Positions 21,685 to 33,366 of a DNA stretch of 64,000 bases are shown here, piece after piece; positions within the stretch are counted from its first letter, which is position 1; each line of letters begins with the position of its first letter. The translations under genes were made by a program, and so were the position numbers. Origin of the DNA: Botryosphaeria dothidea. Its lineage: Eukaryota > Ascomycota > Dothideomycetes > Botryosphaeriales > Botryosphaeriaceae. The stretch covers positions 1,612,001-1,676,000 of the forward strand of contig WWBZ02000062.1 of the NCBI GenBank assembly GCA_011503125.2, in the 5' to 3' direction. Under the pieces are notes generated by a model, which saw nothing but the letters and a program-made list of their open reading frames with translations, was not told the origin of the DNA and made no database searches.

Positions 21685-23645
21685 ATTACTCGGAGCCTCT
21701 TTCCATTATTCTCTAGAGGGGTATATAGCGCCAATGCATACCGATGTGTTCCCGCCTACAACGGAAAAGATTGAAAGTATGCGCGTTGAGATTGGATATG
21801 TCCGTAAAAGATCGAGAACGCAGCTGATGGTTAACGCCGAACTTCCGATAGCTCTGTTCCTGGATCTGAGACAGTAAAGCTGGAATAAGGCTTCGACTGC
21901 GTAAGTAGTTAAGGTTGTTGGTGTCACCTATTGACCGTAATGGCCACCTGTGCAACAGGGGACTATATTATCTGTGCCACGATAATTGGGTCGGGCAATG
22001 CTGAGCACAGCCTCGGGGATAGCGGAATTCCGCTGCCTGGATGTCAACAGCCTCAAAAAAAAAAATTAGAGTTCGAGGACTTGGTCCTCTGCAGCCTCAC
22101 GAGGAGATTATCGGTGTGGCCCAACCGCCGTATGTACGAGGCGGCGCACGAGACGGCACACAAGGACAGGGCCGGCCCACTGCGCAGAGTATGCCTAGCT
22201 CCTGCACAAGATCATGTGTCAACAGTCTACAGCGCCTACCTGCAGGTAGTCTGCGCCGTACCGTCGGCTATGCTCAGGGACGCTGGGCGCGTCAGGCTAC
22301 GTCTTTGGAGATAGTAAACGCACGGCAGGATGCAGAGGCGCAGGGATGCACAGGCCGAGTGGTCCCGGCCTGCGCAGGTGGTTCCTCAGCAACGGAAATG
22401 TGCTTCATCTTCAGGACAAGGTTGGACGGCGCAAGCGTGAAGAGCTAGGCTGGACCTGCTCATAGCGCGTACGCATGCTCTGTTGTCAAACCACTTTATT
22501 TTAGCCTTACACGGACCCTCAATATCTGTGAGCCCAACGGCTGACGACTGCGGCGGACCATGCGTGGTGGTGGTGGTGGTGGTGGTGCTGCTGCTGCTGC
22601 TGCACACCTGACGCCGGCGTCTCGGATGGGCCCGTCCTCCGGCCATAAACAGCAGCAGCCACGTGGGAAATGCTTTCTGAGGCGTTGAGGCGCTGCTGCA
22701 AGAAGGCGCACAGATGGCTTTGGAGTCCCGGCCCGTGGAGGATCGCGAAATCAAGATTGCTATGCTGCACGCCCGTTGGGATCAGCTTCGCCTAGCGCCA
22801 ATGATGTGCATTGATGCTTGCAAGCTCGCGCCTCTCGGAGCGCTTGCGTCGAGACCGGGGTCAGATCGTGAGGTGGGGTAGAAGCGGGCGAGGAACATTT
22901 ACTCTTGCTACTGCTGCTGCTAAGGCCCTGGTGCTTCTTGCTGTGCTTTCGCGCCCGGCACGGCGCTGCGGACCCGAAGCCGCCGCACCGCTCAGAGGCA
23001 GCGGTGCATGCGGCGGTGGCCCGAGGCAACGCAGCGATGGGCCGCAGCGAATTGCGGTGTGCAGGCGGTGCGCGGATTTTGCATAGTGCAGCACGCGATT
23101 CACGGCTGCCGTGACTCTTATGGCGGCGGCGGGCGATAAGGCCTGGCGCTGGTCCCAGTCTCCTTCGCCGCACCCTCGCTGGTGAAGTCAGTCCAGTCCT
23201 CAAAGCCGAGTCCGAGCGCGTCCGCCGCCGCCGCCTGCGTGAGAACGAGCCTCGCTGCTACGTGCCAATTGCGCCGCCGCCCTTTGCAATCAAACTCGCG
23301 CTTCTGTGCTGGCTGCGCTGTCTTCCGGCGGAACGAGTGCCGACCGGGATTCCGCTGCTTCGAAGAGCAGGATCGCGCCTGTGCTGCTCGGCAACCGCTT
23401 GTGACGTACGATTTAGCGGCGTCTACGTAGTAGATTTGGTTATATTTGCGCCGCGACCACCCAAGCCCTCTCCGACCGCCTTTCAACCCGCCTTCGGCGC
23501 CGTACCGCTGCCCATCCTCTTCGCAGTCCGCTTCTCCTGTCTATGCTCTCTGGATAGCACGCCGTCCAGTTGTGCGCGAGGAGCGGTGGTTGAGATTTGC
23601 CCCCACTTACTGGCCGCTCAACCAAAGCCGAAGCAGAGCGATACC
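21685..23645. other. gene-free 2-kb stretch before the ABC transporter
   Basis: No coding region is supported. The left part holds a 12-bp A run (about 22057-22068). The right part (about 22850-23600) is GC- and CpG-rich with overlapping ORFs on all frames, a pattern that usually reflects composition rather than genes. The end adjoining the start codon at 23646 is probably the ABC gene's 5' UTR. Confidence 0.5.
22564..22603. repeat. compound GGT/GCT microsatellite
   Basis: About seven GGT units are followed directly by about six GCT/CTG units in non-coding sequence. Composite arrays like this are usually strain-variable. Confidence 0.85.
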
Positions 23646-26600
23646 ATGTTCGCCCGCTGCGACAGCCCAGTATGGCGCGCCGATGACTTTTCCGAGTGCT
23701 TCGAGCAAGAGTGGGTGCTCCTGCGATCTCCCAGCGATCCTCTGCTAACTCACTACCAGCTATCTGCAAACACTTCTTCCACTAATACTCGTCGGCGCAT
23801 CATTACTGTACCTTTCAACGCAAATATTCCGAGCCTGGCAACAGTCCAAGTACTATACCGCACACCAATCACTAGACTCATGGCGTAATGTCTGGTCTAC
23901 CCGGCCCACCCAGCACAGCCTGGGCACCGCACATCCTTTTCTGCAGGACGACGAGTCGGACACCGAAGATGAACTCGACCGGAATGCGAACCTCGCCTTG
24001 GTCCCAACGCGGACGAACGACTCCGTCGTGGAACTGGACAAGCCGACTGGAGAGGTTCTCTTGGTAGTGATTGAGGAGGTTGCTGTTCTTGGTGAGCTGG
24101 CTATACACGTAGCTGCTCTGGTCGAAGGCACCGGAACGCTTGCGTCAAGAATCGCTGGAGTTGCGGTCTGGGGATACATCGCTGTCCTCGCCTCCGCGAG
24201 ACTGCTGCTCTCCAACACCAGCCGTTTCTCCTTCCCTCGGTTGTGGTTCCATACCGCCTTCCTCTACTGCTTCCTCTGGATCTTCGAGATACTCATCTTC
24301 CGCTCAGCCATCATCCACCCGAAGTCCAGAGTTACACAAAACCTGGTCATCGCGGACTTCGCTCTCACCACCTTGCTGGCCCTGATTGCGCTTACTTCTC
24401 GCAAAGGGAACCGTCCCGTCGAATTGGAGTATGAAGGCCAAATACAGCCCTCGAAGGAGCAAACGGCGAGCGTCTTATCTCTCGCCACCTTCGGATGGGT
24501 TGACGCAATCGTGTGGCAAGGGTACAAGAAGACTTTTGAGATGACCGATGTTTGGAATTTGGCTCCCAAGGACAAGGCGGCCTCTATTCTCGGGCAGTAC
24601 AGGCAATTCAAGAAGACTCAGGCTCTGGCATGGCATCTTTTGCGTTACTTCCGTCGCGCGCTGTTCATCCAAGCGGCTTGGGCAGCATGCTCTGGATTCT
24701 TCCTTTTCGTGCCTACCATCCTCTTGAAGCTCATCCTGGAATACGTCGAGAACCCCTCATCGACTCCCCGTAATGCGGCCTGGTTCTACGTTATCCTGCT
24801 CTTCCTGTCCGGCGTTACATCTGCTCTTGCTGATGGTCAGGCACTCTGGATCGGACGCAAGATTTGTATCAGGCTTCGGGCTATCATTATTGGAGAGATC
24901 TATGCAAAGGCCTTGAAGCGCAGAGCAGCTTCTGGTGGAGACAAGATTTTGGGTGAGAAGAAACCTGAATGGACGGAATCGAAGCGCGAGCGCCTCAAGA
25001 GGGTCATGTCTTTTGGTCGGAAGAAGACGAGGCCGGAGGCATCAAAACCTGCCAGTGCATCTGCAGGTACTTCGGAGACGCAGGTCAGCTCTGGAGCCAT
25101 CATCAACTTGATGGCAGTGGATTCTTTCAAGGTTGCTGAAATCTCCGCTTATCTCCATTTCCTGTGGGCCAACACTCCCGTCCAAGTGGCTGTGTCGGTT
25201 GTGCTTCTGTATCGCATACTCGGTCTTAGCTCTGTTGCCGGCATTGGCATGATGATATTTCTCCTTCCTATCAACATGCTCATTTCTAAACGCTTTGCCG
25301 CCATTCAAAAGCAAATCCTTGCAGCCACCGATGCTCGTATCCACACGACAAATGAGATTCTTACCAACATCCGGATCATCAAGTACTTCGCGTGGGAGCA
25401 GCGTTTCATGGCCCAGGTGGATGAGAAGCGAGCCGTCGAACTTAACAATCTCCGTCGCAGGTACCAGTGGTGGGCCGCAGCTGCCACTGTCTGGTCTGGA
25501 GCCCCAATTGTCATCACGTTCCTCTCGTTCTTCTTCTACACCATCATTGAGAAGAAGGACCTGGTTCCATCTGTTGCCTTCACTGCGCTCTCTCTGTTCC
25601 AACTTCTTCGTATTCCGCTTGATCAGCTTGCCGACATGGTCGCTCACGTCCAGGAGTCAAAGGTTTCGGTTGATCGTATTGAAGAGTACTTGAGCGAACC
25701 TGAGACGGATAAATACAAGCAGCTCAAGACCGAGGAACTCGACGAGAACGGTGAGCCTCTCATTGGATTTGATCATGGCACGTTCAGCTGGGGCACTGGC
25801 GATTCACAGGATGGAGAACTAGACGATGCATTCAAGATGCTGAACATGGACGTCCACTTCCCCGTCGGTCAGCTCAGCTGTGTCATTGGTCCCACCGGTT
25901 GTGGTAAGACATCTTTACTCATGGCTCTACTGGGTGAGATGACGCTCGTTTCTGGAAAAGTGTATCTGCCTGGTGGACGTTGTCGCGAGGATCTTAGCCC
26001 CGATCCTGAGACTGGACTCACGGAAAGTGTGGCCTATTGTGCACAGCAGGCTTGGCTCATGAACGGCACCATCAAGGATAACATCATCTTCAACAGCCCC
26101 TTCGATCCCAGGCGCTACAAGGATGTTATTGTTGCCTGCTCGCTCCAGAGGGATCTTGAGATTCTCGATGCAGGAGATCAGACTCTGGTCGGTGAGAAGG
26201 GTGTCACGCTCTCTGGTGGCCAGAAGCAGCGCATCTCACTTGCCCGTGCTCTCTACAGCAAGGCACGCCATGTTTTGCTCGATGATGTGCTTAGCGCGGT
26301 CGACTCGCATACTGCCAAGTGGATCTTCGACCAAGCACTACTTGGCCCTCTTATGTATAACCGAACATGCATTCTGGTCACCCACAACGTCCAGCTCTGC
26401 CTTCCCCACTCCGAATTCGCTGTTCTTTTGGAAAACGGAAGGATCACTGTTCAGGGAACACCTAACGACCTTATCGACTCCGGAAAGCTGAGCGAGGATC
26501 TTTCAAAGTCTCGTCCCGTCTCCCGTGCGCCTTCGAGAATTGCATCTAGGGTTCCTTCCGACGTTGGTGGCGAGGAAGCCATTGGAGAGAATGGACACGC

Positions 26601-28896
26601 AAATGGAACTGCCAACGGCCATGCCAATGGTACCAAGGAAAAGAAAAAGGATGGCCAGGAAGAGACGAAGGCTGTCGGAGGTGTCAAGATTGGAATAATC
26701 CTCATGTACCTCCGATCTATGGGCACCTGGTGGTACTGGGTTGCCGCCTTCGCTGCCTTCGCTGCCCAGCAAATCGCCTCCGTCTCCACAAACGTCTGGA
26801 TCCGCCAATGGGCCAACGCCTATAACAGTAACAAGGTCAGCATCTTCGGCGCACAGGAGAAGAGCTCCCACATCACGCACACGAACGTCGTCACTGGTCT
26901 CGGGTCTTGTTTGAGAAGTGGAAGCTGCGTCTGGCCTCTTCCTTGGTTCTCTTCCTCCCAGGCAGACAAGCATACTTTCCACGACGATCTTCAGGTCTCC
27001 ATTGTGTCCGGTAGTAACTCCAACGTCGATTCCGGGTACTACCTTGGCGTCTATGCCATTCTCGGTGTAGTGTTCATGATCATCACTCTCAGCAGAGAAG
27101 CCGTTCTTTTCTGGGGTTCGCTCGGTGCTTCCAGGAGAATCCACAGCCGCCTTGTCAACGCTGTCATGCACGCCAAGTTCCGCTTCTTCGACTCAACCCC
27201 TCTAGGACAGCTCATGAACCGCTTCTCCAAGGATATTGAGTCTGTCGACCAGGAAATCGCTCCGGTTGCCATCGGCGTAGTGCACTGCTTAGCCTCCATC
27301 ATTACAGTCGTGGTCCTCATTTCCGTCATCATCCCAGCTTTCTTGATTGCCGGCGTGTTCATCAGCGCGCTCTTCTTCCTGATCGGCATGTTCTACATCA
27401 ACTCGTCTCGCGACCTGAAGCGCCTGGAATCCATTCAGCGCAGCCCGCTCTATCAACAGTTTGGAGAGACATTGTCTGGTATGACCACAATTCGAGCGTA
27501 CGGTGACGAGCGCCGCTTCATTCGCGAGAACTTGACCCGTGTCAACACTCATAATCGACCCTTCATCTACCTTTGGGCTGCTAACCGTTGGCTGGCATTC
27601 CGAGTTGACGTGGTCGGCTCAATGGTTTCGTTTTTCTCGGGCGCCTTCGTCCTGCTCAGCATTGGCAAACTGGATGCTGGCGCTGCTGGTTTGGCCATGA
27701 CTTACGCTGTCACTTTCACTGACAATGTCCTCTGGTTTGTGCGCCTTTATGCAGCTAATGAGCAGAACATGAACTCTGTTGAGCGTATTAAGGAGTACCT
27801 TGACGTCGACCAGGAGGCACCGCCAGTCATTGAGGACAACAGGCCGCCGGCCAACTGGCCGAGCCAGGGCTCAGTCGAGTTCATTGCTTACAGCACCCGC
27901 TATCGAAAGGATTTCGACTACGTCCTTAAGCGCATTACATTCAAGATCCTTCCGGGAGAGAAGGTTGGTGTAGTGGGCCGGACGGGTGCAGGCAAGAGCT
28001 CTCTCGCACTTGCCTTGTTCCGTGCGCTTGAGGCCGAGGAGGGTAAGATTTTGGTCGACGATGTAGATATCGGCATGATTGGATTGCAAGATCTTCGAGA
28101 GAACATTGTTATGGTGCCTCAAGGTAAGATTTCGTCACGTTGCATTCCATAACACAACACTAACAATCCGCCAGATCCGACGTTGTTCAGCGGAACAATT
28201 CGCAGCAATCTCGATCCGTTCGGTCTTTTCACCGATGAGGAGATTTTCACGGCTCTCCGTCGCGTCCAGCTTGTCGGATCTGCCGCGCCTTCTGCCCAGA
28301 CAACGAGGCCGCCATCGCCATCAGGCTCGGGTAATGGCATTAAGCCTAAGAAGAATGGCGTCAAGGACATTTCGCCTTTGAAGTCCGCAACCGTGGCAAT
28401 CAAGAATGCTTCGGCCAACAGTTCGGAGCCGTCAACACCGAGCACCCCGTCGTCCGAGATTCTCGAGAACAAGAATATCTTCCGCAACCTCAATTCCACC
28501 GTCTCAGAATCCGGCAGCAACCTGTCGCAGGGCCAGCGCCAGCTTCTGTGTCTCGCCCGTGCTCTGCTAAAGGCACCGAAAGTCCTACTCATGGACGAGG
28601 CTACCGCGTCGATCGATTACGCGACGGATAGCAAGATTCAGGAGACGATTCGTGAGATCAAAAACACCACAATCACCATCGCGCATAGATTGCAGACGAT
28701 TATCGACTACGACAAGGTGCTAGTATTGGATAAGGGTGAGGTGATCGAATACGGTGACCCGGCGGACTTGTTGAGTATAAGAAAGGGTGTCTTCAGGGGG
28801 ATGTGCGAGATGAGTGGAGATATGGAGGTGCTGGAAAGAGAGGCGAAGAGAGCCAGCGAGGCAAGAAGATTGGTGGATGGGAGAAGCGAGGTATAA
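23646..28896 (+). CDS. ABCC-family full-length transporter (Ybt1/bile acid permease type)
   Basis: Three exons (23646-23710, 23760-28123, 28175-28896) give 1716 residues. The donor GTGGGT at 23711 is chosen because it joins MFARCDSP...ECFEQ to the membrane helix YLQTLLPLILVG in frame. An N-terminal TMD0 precedes two TMD-NBD halves. NBD1 has Walker A GPTGCGKTS (about 732), signature LSGGQKQR (about 839) and Walker B LLDDVLSAVD, where Asp replaces the catalytic Glu as is normal in ABCC. NBD2 has GRTGAGKSS (about 1428), LSQGQRQL (about 1593) and LLMDEATASID, so hydrolysis is expected at the second site only. A Pro/Ser-rich insert of about 70 residues lies in NBD2 between Q-loop and signature. 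The closest known type is the fungal vacuolar conjugate/bile-acid pump; the substrate here is unproven. Confidence 0.93.
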
Positions 28897-29968
28897 AGCG
28901 TAGGTGCACATACGTGGACGGATTGTACAGATGGATATAAAGAAGGGATGATGAGGGGACGAAAAGAATGACTGAGATGGGTAAAAGGGTATTACTAACT
29001 TGTGAAGGATATTGGGAGGCATCACCCTCTCCGGATTAAAAAGGGAATCGTTCGGTAAAAAGAAAGGGAAAATCATGGGCTAATAAGTGGAGGGTATACC
29101 ACCAGGGCTATTCATACTAGAAGCAACGGGTGTTGTACTTCCTCGTTTCCTGGCTTCGTTGTGTTTTTTGGGTCTCGCGCGTCTTGCCTTCCTGGGCGGT
29201 AAGAGCGAAAACAGCATTGACGCGAGTGAACGTATTTCTTTGCCTCTATTCTGTTTTTGTCATCGTCCTCTCATCTCTCTCTATCCCTAGTACTTTCTCT
29301 TGTCTTCGTCTCCTAATATTCTGATTCGGCGTGTAAGTTTTCTCGGTGGGTTGCTTTGGTTTTTGATCGGCGAATGGACGGAATCCTGCTTCGTGCATCA
29401 TACGTAGCCACGAGGGGCTTCCTGCCTGAATATTGGATCTCTTCTGTACATACCTTGAGTGGTGTATAGTAGGCAGGGTAGGCAGTCAAATAGAGTGAGG
29501 GTTCTGTATTATCCCGGGGCCGGCAACTGTTGGTGTGAATGACGTGACGGACGTGGATGCATGGTAGGTCAGTGATCTCTAGACGCGCTGGCCAGTTCGA
29601 GTGAGTGAAGTTACTGACATGATCATTTCAGCAGAAGTTATTCACATTCCCACCGGCCTGTTACCACTTTCAATAACCACACCACAAGTGTAGTGTATGA
29701 TGAACGTCATATGGGCTTTTGGCCACTTAGCTTGCTCTCGGCGCCGGGATCTTCGAGGAAGATTCTCGAGTCAACCTACATGAACCGAGACAAAGCTACG
29801 TCTTTCTCCAACACTATCGGCTTCCTCATTTGGCACAGTCGCCTGGTCCGAGTATGTCAACCGTGGCCCCTAACACCACAGAGTCCTTGTCGAGACCTTT
29901 TCGAAACATTCTGTCGGATACGGTGTCCCTCCAACGGACAGCCCTCGTTTGCTAGTTAGGCAGAAAAG
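28897..29968. other. intergenic, about 1.07 kb, no gene seen
   Basis: This is the ABC transporter's 3' flank plus the upstream region of the decayed LPRE-family copy. Short ORFs only, no family features, no repeats of note. Confidence 0.5.
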
Positions 29969-31029
29969 ATGGCTCATAGCAATGTCCAGGAGCCCACCCC
30001 ACTCGATCTCCTCCGCTATGCCCCAACTCTACCCGGTGGCCTCAAGAAACCTCCTCCGATGAAACCAAGCATCCAACGTCGGGTTCACTACCCATCCGGT
30101 TACCCCTACCGGCGCCACTATGTCTCCTCCAAAGAACCCCGCGTCGCAGACACCTTCAACAACCTCGTCGAGCGCCTCTACGGCTACCTCTTTCCCCTCG
30201 AGCCGCCTAACCCCCTCCCCACCACACCCACGCCTGCCGAGCTCAAGCAGCACCACAACCACCTACGCACCCACCCGCAATCCCTATTCCTCTTCCGCAT
30301 GGCCTTCGACGAGGCCACCCAGACCTTCACCTTCCGCCGCCGCACCACGCCCCCCCCCCCCCCCCCCCCCCCCCTCGCCGCCCGCCGACTCGCCCCTGCT
30401 CGACGACGTCCCGCGCGAGGTGCGCGACCTCATCTACCACGAGCTGCTGCGGGATGAGTTCCCAGAGGCGACTGTGGGCGCGCGGCCAAGCTGAAGCTCG
30501 CGCACCGGGTCATGTAAGTATGCAGGCAACTTCTACAGGGGGCGCGTACACGCCTCCGACGACGACCACGACGACGCGGGACGTCGAGCGCGTGAAACGT
30601 CATCCGCCGGGTGCACGATGCCGACGGGCCTGCCAGACGAGCGGCCGGCGAGGGAGGGCTCGGGGCGCGTGGTCGCCGCCGTACTGCGGGTTGTCGATTT
30701 GACGATTACGGTCCGTGGGAGCTTTCCCATCATGAACGCGTTGGTGGTGGTTGCGCTGCGTGCGAGCTCGATTCTGCAGGGCGGGCACGAGAGGAAGGGG
30801 TTTTGTGCCGTTGATGGATCTCGTGCCCGCTGGTGGGGACGCGCTGGAGAGGCTGCGTAAGAGACTTCAGAAGATCGAGGGGTTCTATGCCTTGTGTGAG
30901 GAGTGGGACAAGTCGAGCAATAGGGAGGGCATTGAGTTGATCGCCGAGAAGCTGATGGAGCTATGTTGGCCGGATTTTCTGGTGAGAAAGCTTAGGAAGG
31001 CTAGACTACTGCCAAAACTAGTCTCTTAG
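29969..31029 (+). pseudogene. decayed copy of the LPRELR..IY family
   Basis: The first frame opens at 29969 (MAHSNVQEPTPLD) and runs into a 25-base C tract (30350-30374). Beyond it the homologous peptide DDVPREVRDLIYHELL continues in a different frame. About 35-40 residues present in the intact paralogue at 38250-39434 are then missing. The reading returns to the first frame at AKLKLAHRVM, which meets a TAA at 30515-30517 just before VCRQL, a segment matching LVCRQL in the paralogue at 36454-37691. Later pieces VVDLTITVRGSF (frame of 30618) and LERLRKRLQKIEGFYALC (frame of 30751) need yet another shift. With a nonsense codon, a deletion and several shifts this cannot encode a full protein. 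The N-terminal 120 codons might still be expressed, and I cannot exclude that they are a separate small gene. Confidence 0.75.
30350..30374 (+). repeat. 25-base cytosine homopolymer
   Basis: An uninterrupted C25 run lies inside an open frame (proline codons). The matching downstream frame differs from the upstream one, so tract length decides the frame. Such tracts are also a common place for base-calling error. Confidence 0.95.
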
Positions 31030-33366
31030 CAGACAGGCCCTGTCTGTAAAGATTTTACGGCCTTTGGGAGGAAGGAAAAGGGTCGAGGGGTGCAAAGAGA
31101 CCTGGAAACTGGGCATTCAAAAGCTGCTTTGAATTCGATTAGTGTAGGAGTGTCATAGTCCAGATCTTATATTTGGATGTCATGGCCAGGAACTTCTGAG
31201 TGAAGACGTTGAGACCCAAAATTGGAGAGGCTTCCTGATAGTCGTCGAACGTCTGCGCCACATTAAGCAGTTGTACTCTGGAGTGGTTTTGAATTCAGGA
31301 CTCTGCGAGGCGGAGTTGAAGTTATGGCTGCACGAAATGTTTAGGTTGTTTGTGGCGCGCTTCCTATCCCTTTTCTAGAATTTGCTGTCGGACCTTTATT
31401 TCCTGGATTTTACCTCAAAGATTAACTTAAGTGGACCTACCCTTGTACATCAGTGATTGCGAAAATTAAGCCTACTATCCGGCCTACATAAGAGCTACAC
31501 TGCGTTATGGCCTGCTCCATTTCTTGATCCACCGGAGTCGTGACTCTAAAATTCCAACTTTCAGGCTCGTGTCGTCTGTACTTCTATTCAACAGGTGGCA
31601 ATATTTCCAGAGTATCCCGGGTTCATCTTGTATGAATCTGTTCATGCACTGGGAAATGCTGCTCTTCCATTTTTTGAGTTCTTCGATGTCCCTCAACCAC
31701 AAATCATTGCCATGAGAACCATCAGTGCTGTATTTCACTGAGAGTTGCCGTTGAGGCATCCTGTGAGAACTGGCTGACTTAGGCGTGGGAGTGTAGTTGA
31801 CTTTAAGACAGCCGCGGAGAAAGTTTGTCTCTCGTATCTGTGGTATTGGGATAAGTCCTTTGTAGCTGATCTTAGTATGCCAATGTCACACTGTAATATA
31901 TGTATGTATGGTTTTCGTATGCGTTTTTCGCTTCATGAACAGCGCACATGGGAGGCGGTGCATATTTTCGATAGAAGAAAAAGAATAGAAAAAAGCCCCG
32001 CTTCGCGCCGTAAGGCACTGAGACAACCATTTTAAAGCTCTCGGTCTACGGGTTCATCAACAAAACCTACCCAAGCCTTTTAGAATCTGATCTATAGAGT
32101 GCAAAGATGTTTTAGCAACGGCGTATCTGCACCAACATGACGCTATTTCGCTGCTGGGTGTCATCACAACTCATCGAGTATAGCATGCACCCTTAACAGA
32201 ATCAGGTGAGGCATACCATTCTCCCACATCTGTAATCCGACCACAGTCAAAGTGCAAAAGATCGTGACTTGCGACTCTCCCCAAAAACACGGAGGAAGTC
32301 GCCGGATCCGATAGCTCATCGAAAATGAGAGGTCCTCACATTCTAGAAAAATTGGCTTCTCGGTCTGGCCTTCACATATGAGTCAAGTGCTTGTGGAACG
32401 AGTGGAGCTGCTTGATGTGTCCGCACTTAAACTAGACCAGTCTGCTACTCCCTCAAAAGAGCAGACGACATCGATACACCGCCGTACCCCCCACGCGATC
32501 CATCAGCCGCCTGAGTATCCGCTCACCCCGATGTACGCCTGCACCAGCCCAGCGAGGCCTCGCCTAAGCTGTTTTCATCATGCATAAAACCGTCATTTAC
32601 TTCAGAGTATGCTCCCTTCCCTGCAAGAGTCATTTTCTGCGGACAACATGTATGCCCAAGTAAAACACTTGGCTACTGGTTGGTGCTCTTCCTTCCTAAA
32701 CCTTCAATCTCAGAGTTTTGCTTCAATAGTGTGACTAGCATTGTCGTGAAATACCTTCCGTTGACCTCAAGACTTGCTACTGCTGCTGATATGCATGATT
32801 TAAAAACGATTCCGCAGAGCGTTACAAGGAGAAGATGGCCAATTGTACAAAATGTGATGACTTTGTCCTAACTGTCCATGTGCAGGTTCCGATAGGGCCG
32901 AACAGTGAGATTTTTGGCCAGATGATCAGAACAAGGCAAAGTCAGTTTTGGCGGTTGTCCTTCTGCCAATTACAGAGCTTGCCCGTCTTGCAGTGTTGAT
33001 GGGAGCTCTCGGGTCTCTGCTTCTTTTGAAGAGGCGTTGGGTACCCGCAATTTTCACAGTCAAGTGTTTCGGACCCTGCCGCATCCTAGCTGATATTACA
33101 CAAAATACATGATGTGTGAGGGTTTCCATGACCGATGCTATTTTTTTTTTTTAAAAAAAAGCCTTTCGTTCCCATTGGCACCTTTTTGAAGAGTACAAAG
33201 AGCACTTCTTCCAAGAGAACGCCAATACATCTCTATCCTTTGTCAGAAACGCCTCCCTTTCCAATTCTCATGGCCATTACACCCGTGTGGGGCACTGAAC
33301 TCCGCCGGACCCATCCTGAAAATCCCAAACCAATGATGCTACCCATTCCTCCCTCTAGCTCCCTTT
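31030..33366. other. gene-poor AT-richer stretch, 2.3 kb
   Basis: No ORF with protein-like features occurs on either strand. Composition shifts to AT compared with the flanking genes. Decayed repeats are possible, but I recognise no terminal repeats, transposase or reverse transcriptase motif. It ends near the 3' side of the MFS gene. Confidence 0.5.
33141..33160. repeat. T12A8 homopolymer palindrome
   Basis: Twelve T are followed immediately by eight A. This could be a nucleosome-excluding element or a bidirectional poly(A)/termination signal at the MFS 3' side. Function is inferred only. Confidence 0.6.

Noticed and set aside
23262..23888. 208-codon plus-strand frame overlapping the start of the ABC transporter
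   Set aside because: It reads the ABC exon in the wrong frame; the membrane helix YLQTLLPLILVG in the other frame is clearly the coding one.
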